Positions 1 through 8,011 are shown, counted from the first letter of the stretch. The stretch: DNA of 34,061 bases from Legionella drozanskii LLAP-1 (GCF_001467585.1 NZ_LNXY01000032.1:28706-62766); one strand, 5' to 3'. Notes: generated from the letters alone by a model not told the origin. Numbers and translations: made by a program.

Positions 1-48
1 TTAAGCGAAGAAGCAGAAGAAGCAAAAGAAAACCAGGAGGAGTTTTAA
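1..48 (+). CDS. C-terminal end of an acidic protein (5' end outside window)
   Basis: The first 15 codons are open to a TAA at 46-48 and read LSEEAEEAKENQEEF. This Glu/Ala-rich tail looks like the helical C-terminus of a protein whose start lies off the left edge. The stop is fused to the next possible start (TAATG), and an AGGAGG at 35-40 lies inside these last codons. That arrangement is typical of translationally coupled genes. The family cannot be recognised from so short a piece. Confidence 0.45.
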   Translation, partial: LSEEAEEAKENQEEF

Positions 49-113
49 TGACACCCTCTAAAAAGTTAAAAATAAGTCTGATTTGCAATAGGAGGGTTAT
101 CTATGGGTTGTGA
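48..113 (+). CDS. 21-codon mini-ORF bridging two genes (possible coupling leader)
   Basis: An ATG at 48 overlaps the preceding stop as TAATG and has an AGGAGG seven bases upstream, better placed than many real genes here. The 21 codons begin MTPSKKLKISLI and end at a TGA at 111-113, just inside the 165-aa gene that starts at 103. It contains the AGGAGG that serves that next gene. It may be a coupling leader or a chance ORF between two Shine-Dalgarno sites. No family is recognised. Confidence 0.3.
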   Translation: MTPSKKLKISLICNRRVIYGL

Positions 114-600
114 TATTCACGTTGAAATAGATCTATATCAAAATGATAAATGGATACATCTGAATGAGTGGGATGAAAAATATTTTAATCCTTTTCCTCA
201 TAGGAACTATAGTATATTCGGATTTTTAGGAAATGTTAGAAATCGTGATGGTACGCCTTATATTACAGATAATCGAGGGCTAACTGCTGATCGGGAAGAG
301 GAAATACAAAGGGCTTGTGATGAAATTGACAAGGCAGTTGAAGAGGGGGACATTTATTGGGGTCGGCCTGATTTACCTTACGACTATTTAGCAGGATATC
401 ACGGTATTTCTTGGGTTTTATTATCAGAATTACTTGAATATGATTATTCCCAAACTTTTATTCATAAAGGTTTGAATAAAGAAATGAGTTTGAAAGAATA
501 TTTAGGAGATGGTTTCATGGAGATATTAAAAGATACATTGAATCACTATTCAGGTATTTCAGCACAAAATATTCGTATATTTTTTTATTTTGATAATTGA
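103..600 (+). CDS. Conserved hypothetical protein of the MGCDIH type, 165 aa
   Basis: The protein begins MGCDIHVEID. I recall this N-terminus from a family of soluble proteins of unknown function in phages, plasmids and some bacterial genomes. An AGGAGGG at 91-97 with good spacing supports the ATG at 103. The chain is rich in Trp, Tyr and acidic residues (for example YWGRPDLPYDYLAGYHGISW around residue 85) and has no signal peptide or membrane segment. Cys3, Asp4 and His6 near the start could bind metal or be catalytic, but that is speculation. It lies outside the transfer operon on the opposite strand and is probably accessory cargo. No function is assigned. Confidence 0.75.
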   Translation: MGCDIHVEIDLYQNDKWIHLNEWDEKYFNPFPHRNYSIFGFLGNVRNRDGTPYITDNRGLTADREEEIQRACDEIDKAVEEGDIYWGRPDLPYDYLAGYHGISWVLLSELLEYDYSQTFIHKGLNKEMSLKEYLGDGFMEILKDTLNHYSGISAQNIRIFFYFDN

Positions 601-732
601 ATAATAAAATGATTGGTACATTTCGATCCCAGCCCATGAGCAGTACGCCTTTATTTCCGAGTAGATGTATTTGGTTATTTCGATTTTAATTTTTTCTTTT
701 TCAGGTGTTATTTTCGCACTGATTAAAGCCAT
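559..732 (-). pseudogene. Small 57-aa gene, probably 3'-truncated
   Basis: An ATG at 732 (minus strand) is preceded by TTGAGGA at good spacing and opens a 57-codon frame starting MALISAKITPEKEKIKIEIT. The middle, EIKAYCSWAGI, resembles a small family I recall from mobile elements of this group, in which a YCxWAGI-like stretch is followed by an acidic, Phe-rich tail ending near KDKDW. Here everything after WAGI is unlike that tail (Tyr/Ile/Lys-rich), and the last 42 bases overlap the 3' end of the 165-aa gene tail to tail. I infer that a recombination junction near 610-640 replaced the original 3' end. It follows the 91-aa gene on the same strand with a 33-base gap. If the family recollection is wrong, it is simply a small intact ORF. 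Confidence 0.4.
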
Positions 733-765
733 AATAAGTCCTCAATTAAAATTTATATAATAGTG

Positions 766-1041
766 TTAATAGCGATTATTGAATGGATCATAACTGCTGC
801 TATTGTATGTTGAATTACGATGATAATCATTATTCCAATAATTGTCTCTATCAGATGCGCTCGTTCCGATAGAATTTCCCAAGCTGTCTAAAGCCCCAAT
901 CATTGGTAATCCTGTTGCAGGATTATATTGCGTTTGGTTTGATTCAATTTCGAAATTTTGTTTGTTGATTTTTGCATTTTTTACGTTGCTAATAATGATA
1001 GCTATAAAGACAGCAATTATAAAGATTGGAAGCATGATCAT
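766..1041 (-). CDS. Small membrane-anchored protein, 91 aa
   Basis: Starts MIMLPIFIIAVFIAIIIS, a single hydrophobic segment over residues 1-20. A polar region follows with NPATGLPMIGALDSLGNSIG around residues 40-60 and a Tyr/Asn/Ser-rich tail. I recall the NPxTGLPM motif from other small single-pass proteins of unknown function in gammaproteobacteria. An AAGGAG lies six bases before the ATG. The topology suggests an inner-membrane anchor with a short soluble tail. It appears to be first in a two-gene minus-strand unit with the truncated 57-aa gene. ORFs on the opposite strand here (842-1045 and 958-1227) are antisense shadows. Confidence 0.65.
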   Translation of the reverse strand: MIMLPIFIIAVFIAIIISNVKNAKINKQNFEIESNQTQYNPATGLPMIGALDSLGNSIGTSASDRDNYWNNDYHRNSTYNSSSYDPFNNRY

Positions 1042-1100
1042 TTAAAACTCCTTTTTAAACTGTTTAGTAGGATGTTAGATAACATCACCAATCGAGTCAA

Positions 1101-1214
1101 TCACAAACGCGCAATTGACACGCGCTCAACGAAAAACCAAATAAAAACAAAGAAAACCATGGCCAATAAAAACACTGAAATAGAAACTTCTAAAAACAAG
1201 CACACCTTTCGCAT
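1101..1214 (-). CDS. Possible 37-aa single-pass membrane peptide
   Basis: A minus-strand frame of 37 codons starts at an ATG at 1214. It is mostly one hydrophobic helix (about residues 9-29, SISVFLLAMVFFVFIWFF) flanked by charged ends. The composition is typical of small membrane proteins, and it lies just upstream of the 91-aa membrane gene on the same strand. Against it, no Shine-Dalgarno sequence is visible and the region is AT-rich enough for such frames to arise by chance. Confidence 0.2.
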   Translation of the reverse strand: MRKVCLFLEVSISVFLLAMVFFVFIWFFVERVSIARL

Positions 1215-1229
1215 TGGAATGCTATGATG

Positions 1230-1252
1230 TAACCTATTGATTTATATAGGTT
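1230..1252. repeat. Perfect 8-bp inverted repeat
   Basis: TAACCTAT at 1230-1237 and ATAGGTTA at 1245-1252 pair perfectly around an 8-base loop. There is no T-run on either side, so it is not a classical terminator. In this setting it could be a relaxase recognition hairpin of oriT. Confidence 0.5.
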
Positions 1253-1357
1253 AAAACAAGCATAAAGCAGCTGCACATAAGAAAATTAATTTTATGTCAA
1301 TATTTGTTCAAAAAGAGTTTAAATAAAGCTGAAATATGAGATTAATTTAACCAGATT

Positions 1358-1411
1358 AATGCTGCATATTTACAGCAAAGATATGATATGAGTATGTGCT
1401 TGTGCAGCATT
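1358..1411. repeat. 9-bp inverted repeat AATGCTGCA / TGCAGCATT
   Basis: AATGCTGCA at 1358-1366 is the exact reverse complement of 1403-1411, with 36 bases between. The right arm also overlaps TGTGCAGC (1401-1408), which pairs exactly with GCTGCACA at 1270-1277. The two left arms therefore compete for one right arm. This suggests an ordered protein-binding or cruciform region, consistent with a relaxosome site. Confidence 0.45.
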
Positions 1412-1478
1412 TTATTTAAAGGTACACTATTAACAATGTCTTAATTTACGTTATTTAGTGAAAACCAATTAATACTAT

Positions 1479-1496
1479 TTGCATATCACTTGCATA
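1479..1496 (+). promoter_or_regulatory. Helically phased direct repeat, possible TraM-like operator
   Basis: TTGCATA occurs at 1479-1485 and again at 1490-1496, exactly 11 bp apart, 29 bases before the TraM-like start codon. Ribbon-helix-helix proteins often bind direct repeats on the same face of DNA and repress their own promoters. The link to the adjacent gene product is inferred. Confidence 0.35.
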
Positions 1497-1524
1497 CCAA
1501 TCTTTCGACAAAAGGAATATTTTC

Positions 1525-1857
1525 ATGTCTAGAATAACAATAACGATGCCCGAAAAGCTTAGAGAGAAGCTTGCAAGTTACGGGCAAGAAAATGATATTT
1601 CTTTATCAGCAGCCATTACAAAAATGTCTGAAATAGGCTTGATGGTGAGTGAAAAACAAGGAAAATCCACAAGCCTTGAAGATAAATTTACTGATATCGA
1701 AAAGCACTGCTTTAAGCTTATGATTCAAATGAACGCTTTACTTAAGAATTTAGCTACAAAAGAGCTTGAATATGGCCAAGAGGAATTTAAAAAACTTATG
1801 GACTTGTCCATTAATAAGTACCAACAATTAATGGGAACAGCCCCAGAAGAGTTGTAG
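1525..1857 (+). CDS. traM: TraM-like relaxosome DNA-binding protein, 110 aa
   Basis: The N-terminus (MSRITITMPEKLREKLASYG) has the strand-helix pattern of a ribbon-helix-helix protein. The following segment, DISLSAAITKMSEIGLMVSEKQ (about residues 25-46), recalls the DISLS...LELGLxV stretch of F-plasmid TraM (127 aa). The rest is helical and charged, as expected for the TraM tetramerisation domain. TraM binds near oriT and recruits TraD, so this would be a cytoplasmic relaxosome component. AAAGGAAT lies nine bases before the ATG. The gene follows the candidate oriT region, as in F, but converges on traI with only 13 bases between stops. The alternative is an RHH plasmid accessory factor of another family. 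Confidence 0.6.
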   Translation: MSRITITMPEKLREKLASYGQENDISLSAAITKMSEIGLMVSEKQGKSTSLEDKFTDIEKHCFKLMIQMNALLKNLATKELEYGQEEFKKLMDLSINKYQQLMGTAPEEL

Positions 1858-1870
1858 ATTTCTCTGTAAA

Positions 1871-4800
1871 TTAAATCTCTAAATCCAATGTCTTTATCTT
1901 AGTGTCACGTTGAATTTCCATATCTTTAAATCCTGGTTTTAGCATTTTCATATGTTCTTTATTGACATAATTATCAGTTATCAAACGAGATTCATTGTAA
2001 TTAATTGTTGCATATTCTTTCTGATTTTGATTATTTAAATTAATGTAAGTGTCGCTATAAATTGATTGAATAGTTGATTTTTCATGAGCTAGTTCATTGG
2101 CAATTTTGACGAGATGTTGGTCGTTAGGCATTAACAACAATTGCTGTTTCACTGCCTCTATCCCCTGTGTTTTATGCACATCATTAAAGTCTGTTTTATC
2201 TCGTCCAGCAATAGGCTTTGGCAGAATAACCGTGGCAGAAACGCCCTCTTTCATTAAAAGTTCTTGGGCTTTTATCGTTTCCATTAACGTGCTATTTTTA
2301 GATGAAGAATCATTATCTGCTGCTATAATAATTTCGGAACAATGTAATTTTTTTATTACCGGGCTTAAGTTTTTTAAGTTACCTACCCCGAATGATACAA
2401 GCACCGTTGCTTTGGGATTAGCCATTGCAATTGAGGCTCCCGTTTCAGGGCCTTCGACTAAATATAACGCTCCAAATTTCTCTCCCTTTTGGAGAATACC
2501 AGCACTTCCTTCAATCTTACCTTTAGAAAGTTTTGCTGCTTCCATAAAGGTATTTTTACCGCCAGTTTTCTCATCCAAATACACCCGTTGAACGCCGGTT
2601 ATTTCACCTTTTTCATTCTTTGCGGCAATTAATAGAGCGGGTATTTTATTTGTTTTTTTATATAATTTCCCGTCCTCATCGGTGGCTAACCACAATGCTC
2701 CTTTAGGCCAAAAATGAACATTTAATTTTTCAGGATTCTCAATAGAACGATGCTCTGTTAAATAACGTTCAGCAAGTGTTCCAGTTATAGGAAGACCGCC
2801 TTTTAAAATACTTTTTGCAGAACGTATTTTATTTTGTACTTCCTCGCTTTCACTCACTGAATTGGTCTGCCTTGGTTTACCAATGGATTTACTTGCAGGG
2901 CTTATTCCCGAAACTCCGGCAATGGCTGCGCCCTCTTTTAAAGCCTCTTGAAAGCTTAACCCTTGTTCCCGCATCAACGCTTGAATAGGATTTCCCCCAA
3001 TACCTGATGAAAAATCATACCAAAACCCTGCTTTTGAGCCTTTTAACGAGACAATAAGCCCTCCAGAATAACGCATTTCCTTGGAGGTCATTTTTTTAGG
3101 CTCACCATATATTGCACGATAGGATTCTTGAGGTTTAGCGATTAACGCCTCTGTAATCACTGCTGCATCTAAATAATACTTTGGGTGAGACTGGTGAATA
3201 GGATTAGTTAATTTGTCCAGTGACGCCCTATTTTCAATGATGGGACTAAACGTAAGTTCATGCTCTTTCAACAGTTTTTTTTGTAAATCAGTCAAAGCAA
3301 AGAGGGATGCGCTTTTGCCTTCAAAAGCCTTTTCATAGAGTGATGGACAATTTGAAAGGAACCATAGACTCTTATTAAACGCCTTCCAGTTTTTATGCCA
3401 GTTACGGGCCTCAAATTGGTTCATTTCTGCTGCACGGGTTTGTAGTTGATGAAATAACTTCTCCTTCGTTTGATTGAGTTCAGCGACATTTTTTAAACGC
3501 GCTTCATGAGCTCTTGCCTGCGTTTTTATTTTGGAAATATCTAATTTTTCCTCATCAATGAGAATTTTAAGTTCCACTTTATTTTTAATTGAGAAGGCTA
3601 AGGCATCTCGTTTTGCGGTGAATAATTGTGCCTTGATAAGCTTCTGCTCTGACGGCACCCTACCTTGTTCTTTCTCTAAAAAGACTGACTTCCATAGTGA
3701 GGTTGCTTGACGACTTGTGACTTTATATTCAATCAGTTTTAAGTAATCGCTCTTATGCTCTGGTGTTAGTTCAGCAAGGAGTCCTTTTCTTGCCTCAATT
3801 CGTATTAGGGTGTTTAACGTTTTAGTGTCGGTTCTAAGTTCTTTAATAAACGGATAATGCCCTTTTACATCGGAAGCAATAAGTAGGGCTGCCTCCTTTT
3901 TTTTCTCAAAATTGGATTGGCTGTTAAAATCAAGAACCGTTTCACGCCTTAAATGGAGAGCAGATTGTTTTTCAAGACGTGCTGGATCTATCTTAAAATA
4001 ATGGAGAATTTTATTAAACGATGCATCGTTAGAGGCTATCGCTGCAATCTGATTTCGTAAACGGGCTATCTCCGCTTGTTGTTGTTCAATAGCGTTAGGA
4101 ACTTCCTTTCCTTTTTCTATCCGATAAAGAGTACTTGCAAAATGAACTGCTAATTCTGAATTAAGTGTCTTATAGGCTTTAATCGTATCGAAGAGAGGTT
4201 TTTCTTTGGCGTTTAAACTGGCTTTAAAGGATTTATCTTCGCTTTCTTTTACTGATTTATTGATTCCCCGCCATAACTCATCAATCGGTTTTTGGGATTT
4301 TTCACTCAAGCGAATCAAATGTGGATGAATTGCTGATGCTTGCGCTTTAAGTTCTACTGCGAGCTTCTCTTTTAACAAGTGATTACTTTCATTGAAAAAG
4401 GCGATTACCGCATTTTGTACCTGATATTTTTCAGCATGCACCGATAAACGGGTAAGACGAGCTATTGCGTGTTCCTCCCCTTTTTCAATTCGATGTTGCG
4501 AGACACCAAAACGGTTAAGCTTGCCGATGGAAAAATGATGCAGGTAAGGCTTATACGCTTCGATATGCAGAGCAATATGATGGGCAAGCCTATTTCTTTC
4601 GCAAGCCTTATCAAAGGCAATCGTTTTTTGCAGAAAGGAGGAATTGCCGTTGTGAACCGATTGCCAAGCCTTTTGGGTTTGCTGGCAACTATTAAGGTAG
4701 GCTTTAACCGTTAATATTTTTTCTTGTTCTTCTGATGATAATCCGTTTAGTAGTTTGAGGGTTGCAAATTTGAGTGCATCCTGCCGAATGCCCGTTTCAG

Positions 4801-7800
4801 AGGTACCTAACTCATTTCTTGCCATTTTTTTTAATGTCGAATCGGTCACGATTTGAAAAGCAAGTTTGCTGGCAACTGCTGTTTTTCCGAGCCCTTTTGC
4901 AGCAGCGTATTGCTTGATTAGGGCTTGCTTTTGCCAAACTTCCTGCTCTAAATGTTCTTTTTGCTTTAACACTGTGTTAGTAGCGTAAAGATGGTTTTTG
5001 AAACGTTCCTGATGGTTAATCACTGTATTGCTTGAAACATAATCTAATGCTGTTTTTTTGCTGTCGTCATTGATCTCAAGTGCTTTAAGCAACCTTGTTT
5101 TATCATCCGTGACAAGGGTCATACGTGAAACTGCACGGGATATTTGCACGTAATAGTTTCGCAGTGTGGCTGAAAATTTGTTATACGATTCAATCAGCCC
5201 TATGCCATAGGCTTTTTCTTTCCCTTGTACTTTCATGTTGGTCAAGACATAGCCATGATCAATATGCTTTAATTCGGTTGCATCAAGAGGAAATGTTTTC
5301 TCATTTCCGTCGTTCTCAAACACTAGTGTTAATTGGTTTTCATCAAGTGATTTTACTGAAGCGAGTGATGAATTAACCATCCCAGATTGATTGGAATTTC
5401 GCGTAACCAGCACTTTGTCATTCAGGCAAAGGGCAAGAGTTGTAGGCTCATAAAATTCAATAGGACGATTTAAACCCGCACGTGTGGGTTTATATTGCGG
5501 TAATTCGTTAAGTCGTAAAAGAAGTGTTTTTCCTTCATTATTAATAAGTGGAATCGTTTTATTGTTCTTATGCTTCGCTTTAATTTCACCAACGGTTAAA
5601 TAATCCCCTGTTTTAATTCGGCTTTTTAACAGATTAAGGTTAAATCGAAGTACATCACCGGTTTGATAATATTGCACATGGTGATGTTGGATTTCTTCCA
5701 TCGCTTTTGACTTTAAGGTATTTAGAATGAGTTCATTGCCAACTAAGGTGCCTTCTTTTTTTAAGCCTTCTCGAATAATGTGGGTAATTTCGTGTCGATT
5801 GGTATGAGTTGGCGCAAAAACCAGCGTTTGTTCGCGAACGGCGTGAGAAAGTGAAAGCCAATGGCGTGCAATTTCTTCAATACGCTCATTATGGGTTTTT
5901 AGCGTTCGTACTTCATTAAGCTTTTGGACAGAATTATACAATTCTCCACCAATCACATCCTCCACAGCGCCCTTTGCTTCCTGATTGTAACGAATGAGAT
6001 CAGACATTTTAGTTGTTCTAATATTATACTGCATCGCCTGGCCAAAAATTCTTCCACATTTTACGCTGGATAGTTGGCCCTCATCACCCACAAGAAATAA
6101 ACGCGACCCTTTCTGTTCGATAAGCTTTATCAGTTCATGCCCTTGAATAGTGGATAACATGGAGGCTTCATCGAGAATATAGATGGTTTTTTGTAAGGAA
6201 TTAGCCTTAGCGCGCAGTAATTCTTGATGCACAATGGGAAATACTGATGAACGAATACCTGCCTTGGCGTTAAGTTCATTCACCGCAGCACTAGTTACTG
6301 CGATACCTCGAATGTCAAATCCTTTCCCCGAAGCGATTAGGGCTGTTAATTTAAGCATTGTGGTTTTTCCAGTTCCGGCAAAACCCTGAATGGCATTAAA
6401 TCTATCGGTTGTCGTAAACACGTGCATGAGCGCATTTTTTTGCGAGAGAGTTAAGGAAAATTGAGACTGTGCCTCATGATTTTTTTGTGCTTTTGTGACG
6501 GCATACTGATTTGCTATCGGCAAAAGCACCTCTTTGTTGGCTTCGATTCGACCCAGTGTTTCCATTTCCATCGTTAATGCCCAAGGTGTTGTCAACATGG
6601 GTTGTTGAGTGATAGGATCACTTGCCTCATATAACTGTTTATTATGAATCGTTTGTTGAATGGTTTTATCAATGGTGTCTATCGGTATGATAGTTCGCCC
6701 TGCAAGCGTGTGTTTAAGTGCTACTTCCTTGAGTTGCCTTAGCTCAAACACAGAAGTTTGTTGAGCAACAATTTCAATGGCCACTCCGACTGCTTCCTTC
6801 GCGTGTAAAAGCACTAAATCTTCTTTTCCATAAAATCGACTAAAAAGCTTTTCTTTTAGCGATGCAAAAAAGCCTAACGATTCATATTGGCGCTCCTGCG
6901 CCTTATGGGATTTCACAAATTCATGGGCATTAAAGCCTAGGATTTCCGCTCGTTGTTGCCAATCAGCTCGCAACACATTGATATCATGTTCCTCTTTTAG
7001 CTCTCGAGTCAAAAGCGTTGCCTTTGATGCAAGGCGTGACCCTTCCCAACCTTCTTCTTTCATTTTGCTTTCGATGTCATTTCGTCTTGTCGAAAAGGCT
7101 TTAAGCACCTCTTCGGGCATTCCTACTATTTCAAAAAGGCCTTTACCTATATCACAAAGGGTATAGCGCGCGCTTTTTAAGGAACTGGCTAACTCTGTGC
7201 GGTATAAAAGTCCGGCATAGGTTATATGCTGCTGCAATTGCTCGATTACCCCAAAATTACCGTGAATATCACTGGCCAGTGAACGGGCTTTGCCATCTTC
7301 ATCGGTAAAGGTGATATTCATAGTAACCCCATGCGTGTGCGTGTTGGGATCGTTTGCACGTGAAGACGGTTGCCTGAATGCTGCAACAATCAGTTCTTTG
7401 GTATTGACGAAGTAGACCTTACCCTCAATGACAACTCGTGCCTGAGCAAATTCTTTCTCTATCATTTGAATGGCTTTCTCAACTGCCCTGTCATGAAAAA
7501 TTTCAAGCTCAGGATCAGCACCGAGACCAATGAGAATAGAAACACTTTTAGGTGCTGAGAAAGTCATATCAAACCCAGGTCGATGTTCGCCTTTTTTATT
7601 TTGCAAGACCTTACCATTGGGAAGCTTTCCTTCAAGAAGAGCAAGCATTTGCTCTTTTTCAACAACGCCTGTAAGTCCTAGCCGTTCTGCTCCCTTACCC
7701 AGCCATCGCAATGCTTGTGCATCGCCAGCATAGTAATTGAAAGCCGCGGCATAGTAGTCAGCAGCACCCTTTGCTGATTTTAGTGGGACAACACTTAACA

Positions 7801-7801
7801 T
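1871..7801 (-). CDS. traI: TraI conjugative relaxase-helicase with C-terminal TOPRIM domain
   Basis: MOBF relaxase-helicase that nicks oriT and unwinds the transferred strand. I start it at 7801 (1,976 aa) because AGGAG lies there at proper spacing and the tyrosine pairs then fall at Y16,Y17 and Y23,Y24, exactly as in F TraI. An upstream in-frame ATG at 7843 adds 14 residues but fits neither point. Residues 1-300 are the TrwC relaxase domain; the metal motif reads FRQPSSRANDPNTHTH, with H155 and H157 present but Q144 where F has H146. A RecD-like helicase follows, with Walker A GFAGTGKT at 473-480 and ILDEAS at 542-547. The long middle (about 980-1600) is helical and charged. The C-terminus carries a TOPRIM-like module with LVEGPE at 1781, ADND near 1829 and DFND near 1872. 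F TraI has 1,756 aa and no such module. Last gene of the operon. Confidence 0.95.
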   Translation of the reverse strand: MLSVVPLKSAKGAADYYAAAFNYYAGDAQALRWLGKGAERLGLTGVVEKEQMLALLEGKLPNGKVLQNKKGEHRPGFDMTFSAPKSVSILIGLGADPELEIFHDRAVEKAIQMIEKEFAQARVVIEGKVYFVNTKELIVAAFRQPSSRANDPNTHTHGVTMNITFTDEDGKARSLASDIHGNFGVIEQLQQHITYAGLLYRTELASSLKSARYTLCDIGKGLFEIVGMPEEVLKAFSTRRNDIESKMKEEGWEGSRLASKATLLTRELKEEHDINVLRADWQQRAEILGFNAHEFVKSHKAQERQYESLGFFASLKEKLFSRFYGKEDLVLLHAKEAVGVAIEIVAQQTSVFELRQLKEVALKHTLAGRTIIPIDTIDKTIQQTIHNKQLYEASDPITQQPMLTTPWALTMEMETLGRIEANKEVLLPIANQYAVTKAQKNHEAQSQFSLTLSQKNALMHVFTTTDRFNAIQGFAGTGKTTMLKLTALIASGKGFDIRGIAVTSAAVNELNAKAGIRSSVFPIVHQELLRAKANSLQKTIYILDEASMLSTIQGHELIKLIEQKGSRLFLVGDEGQLSSVKCGRIFGQAMQYNIRTTKMSDLIRYNQEAKGAVEDVIGGELYNSVQKLNEVRTLKTHNERIEEIARHWLSLSHAVREQTLVFAPTHTNRHEITHIIREGLKKEGTLVGNELILNTLKSKAMEEIQHHHVQYYQTGDVLRFNLNLLKSRIKTGDYLTVGEIKAKHKNNKTIPLINNEGKTLLLRLNELPQYKPTRAGLNRPIEFYEPTTLALCLNDKVLVTRNSNQSGMVNSSLASVKSLDENQLTLVFENDGNEKTFPLDATELKHIDHGYVLTNMKVQGKEKAYGIGLIESYNKFSATLRNYYVQISRAVSRMTLVTDDKTRLLKALEINDDSKKTALDYVSSNTVINHQERFKNHLYATNTVLKQKEHLEQEVWQKQALIKQYAAAKGLGKTAVASKLAFQIVTDSTLKKMARNELGTSETGIRQDALKFATLKLLNGLSSEEQEKILTVKAYLNSCQQTQKAWQSVHNGNSSFLQKTIAFDKACERNRLAHHIALHIEAYKPYLHHFSIGKLNRFGVSQHRIEKGEEHAIARLTRLSVHAEKYQVQNAVIAFFNESNHLLKEKLAVELKAQASAIHPHLIRLSEKSQKPIDELWRGINKSVKESEDKSFKASLNAKEKPLFDTIKAYKTLNSELAVHFASTLYRIEKGKEVPNAIEQQQAEIARLRNQIAAIASNDASFNKILHYFKIDPARLEKQSALHLRRETVLDFNSQSNFEKKKEAALLIASDVKGHYPFIKELRTDTKTLNTLIRIEARKGLLAELTPEHKSDYLKLIEYKVTSRQATSLWKSVFLEKEQGRVPSEQKLIKAQLFTAKRDALAFSIKNKVELKILIDEEKLDISKIKTQARAHEARLKNVAELNQTKEKLFHQLQTRAAEMNQFEARNWHKNWKAFNKSLWFLSNCPSLYEKAFEGKSASLFALTDLQKKLLKEHELTFSPIIENRASLDKLTNPIHQSHPKYYLDAAVITEALIAKPQESYRAIYGEPKKMTSKEMRYSGGLIVSLKGSKAGFWYDFSSGIGGNPIQALMREQGLSFQEALKEGAAIAGVSGISPASKSIGKPRQTNSVSESEEVQNKIRSAKSILKGGLPITGTLAERYLTEHRSIENPEKLNVHFWPKGALWLATDEDGKLYKKTNKIPALLIAAKNEKGEITGVQRVYLDEKTGGKNTFMEAAKLSKGKIEGSAGILQKGEKFGALYLVEGPETGASIAMANPKATVLVSFGVGNLKNLSPVIKKLHCSEIIIAADNDSSSKNSTLMETIKAQELLMKEGVSATVILPKPIAGRDKTDFNDVHKTQGIEAVKQQLLLMPNDQHLVKIANELAHEKSTIQSIYSDTYINLNNQNQKEYATINYNESRLITDNYVNKEHMKMLKPGFKDMEIQRDTKIKTLDLEI

Positions 7802-7826
7802 AGGAACTCCTATAAGGTATGAAGTA

Positions 7827-7931
7827 GGTGGATTAAGCGACAAGGGGAAGCAGTGCTTATTTTCTTTTTTCCCCTTAATGCTTCGAGCAAAAACTCAGCG
7901 CGCAGTTGGGTTTCAAAGCACTTAATCCACC
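7827..7931. repeat. Inverted repeat between traD and traI
   Basis: GGTGGATTAAG at 7827-7837 is the exact reverse complement of CTTAATCCACC at 7921-7931. Nested inside is AAGGGGAA (7842-7849) with TTCCCCTT (7869-7876), a perfect 8-bp stem with a 19-base loop. In the traD-traI transcript the two stems could form one extended fold of about 105 bases just upstream of the traI ribosome-binding site. There is no T-run after it, so it is more likely an RNA processing or translational-control structure than a terminator. Confidence 0.45.
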
Positions 7932-7999
7932 CTTCGTTTTAATGTCGGGAAGGAACTCCCATTAGGCGCTTTATATTTTTCAATCAAAGTAAGAGTCAT
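7922..7999 (-). CDS. Possible 25-aa ORF between traD and traI
   Basis: An ATG at 7999 with AAGGAA about nine bases upstream opens 25 codons (MTLTLIEKYKAPNGSSFPTL, then KRRVD), ending at 7922 within the right arm of the inverted repeat. It starts 12 bases after the traD stop, so ribosomes could reach it. I recognise no family. It could be a remnant of a longer gene or a leader for traI. Confidence 0.25.
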   Translation of the reverse strand: MTLTLIEKYKAPNGSSFPTLKRRVD

Positions 8000-8011
8000 T
8001 TTGTTGGTTCC

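Larger units (their letters stand above)
1230..1524. other. oriT: Gene-free repeat-rich region; candidate oriT and TraM-like operator region
   Basis: This 295-base AT-rich stretch lacks a credible gene and lies directly upstream of a TraM-like gene. That is where F-type plasmids place oriT with its TraM sites. It contains a perfect 8-bp hairpin (1230-1252), a 9-bp inverted repeat (1358-1366 with 1403-1411), an overlapping 8-bp long-range arm pair (1270-1277 with 1401-1408) and a helically phased direct repeat (1479-1496). I could not recognise a nic site, so the oriT assignment is inferred from position and repeat density. Confidence 0.4.

Noticed and set aside
842-1227. Two plus-strand ORFs opposite the 91-aa gene
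   Set aside because: No ribosome-binding site fits, and the minus-strand frame has a clear Shine-Dalgarno, a membrane helix and the NPATGLPM motif.
1856-1878. AGATTT...AAATCT hairpin between the convergent traM-like and traI stops
   Set aside because: A 6-bp A/T stem with no T-run is too weak to call a terminator.
2097-2591. 164-codon plus-strand ORF inside traI
   Set aside because: It is antisense to the strongly supported C-terminal TOPRIM coding of traI and has no family features. The same applies to the plus-strand ORFs at 4469, 5125, 6978, 7370 and 7530.
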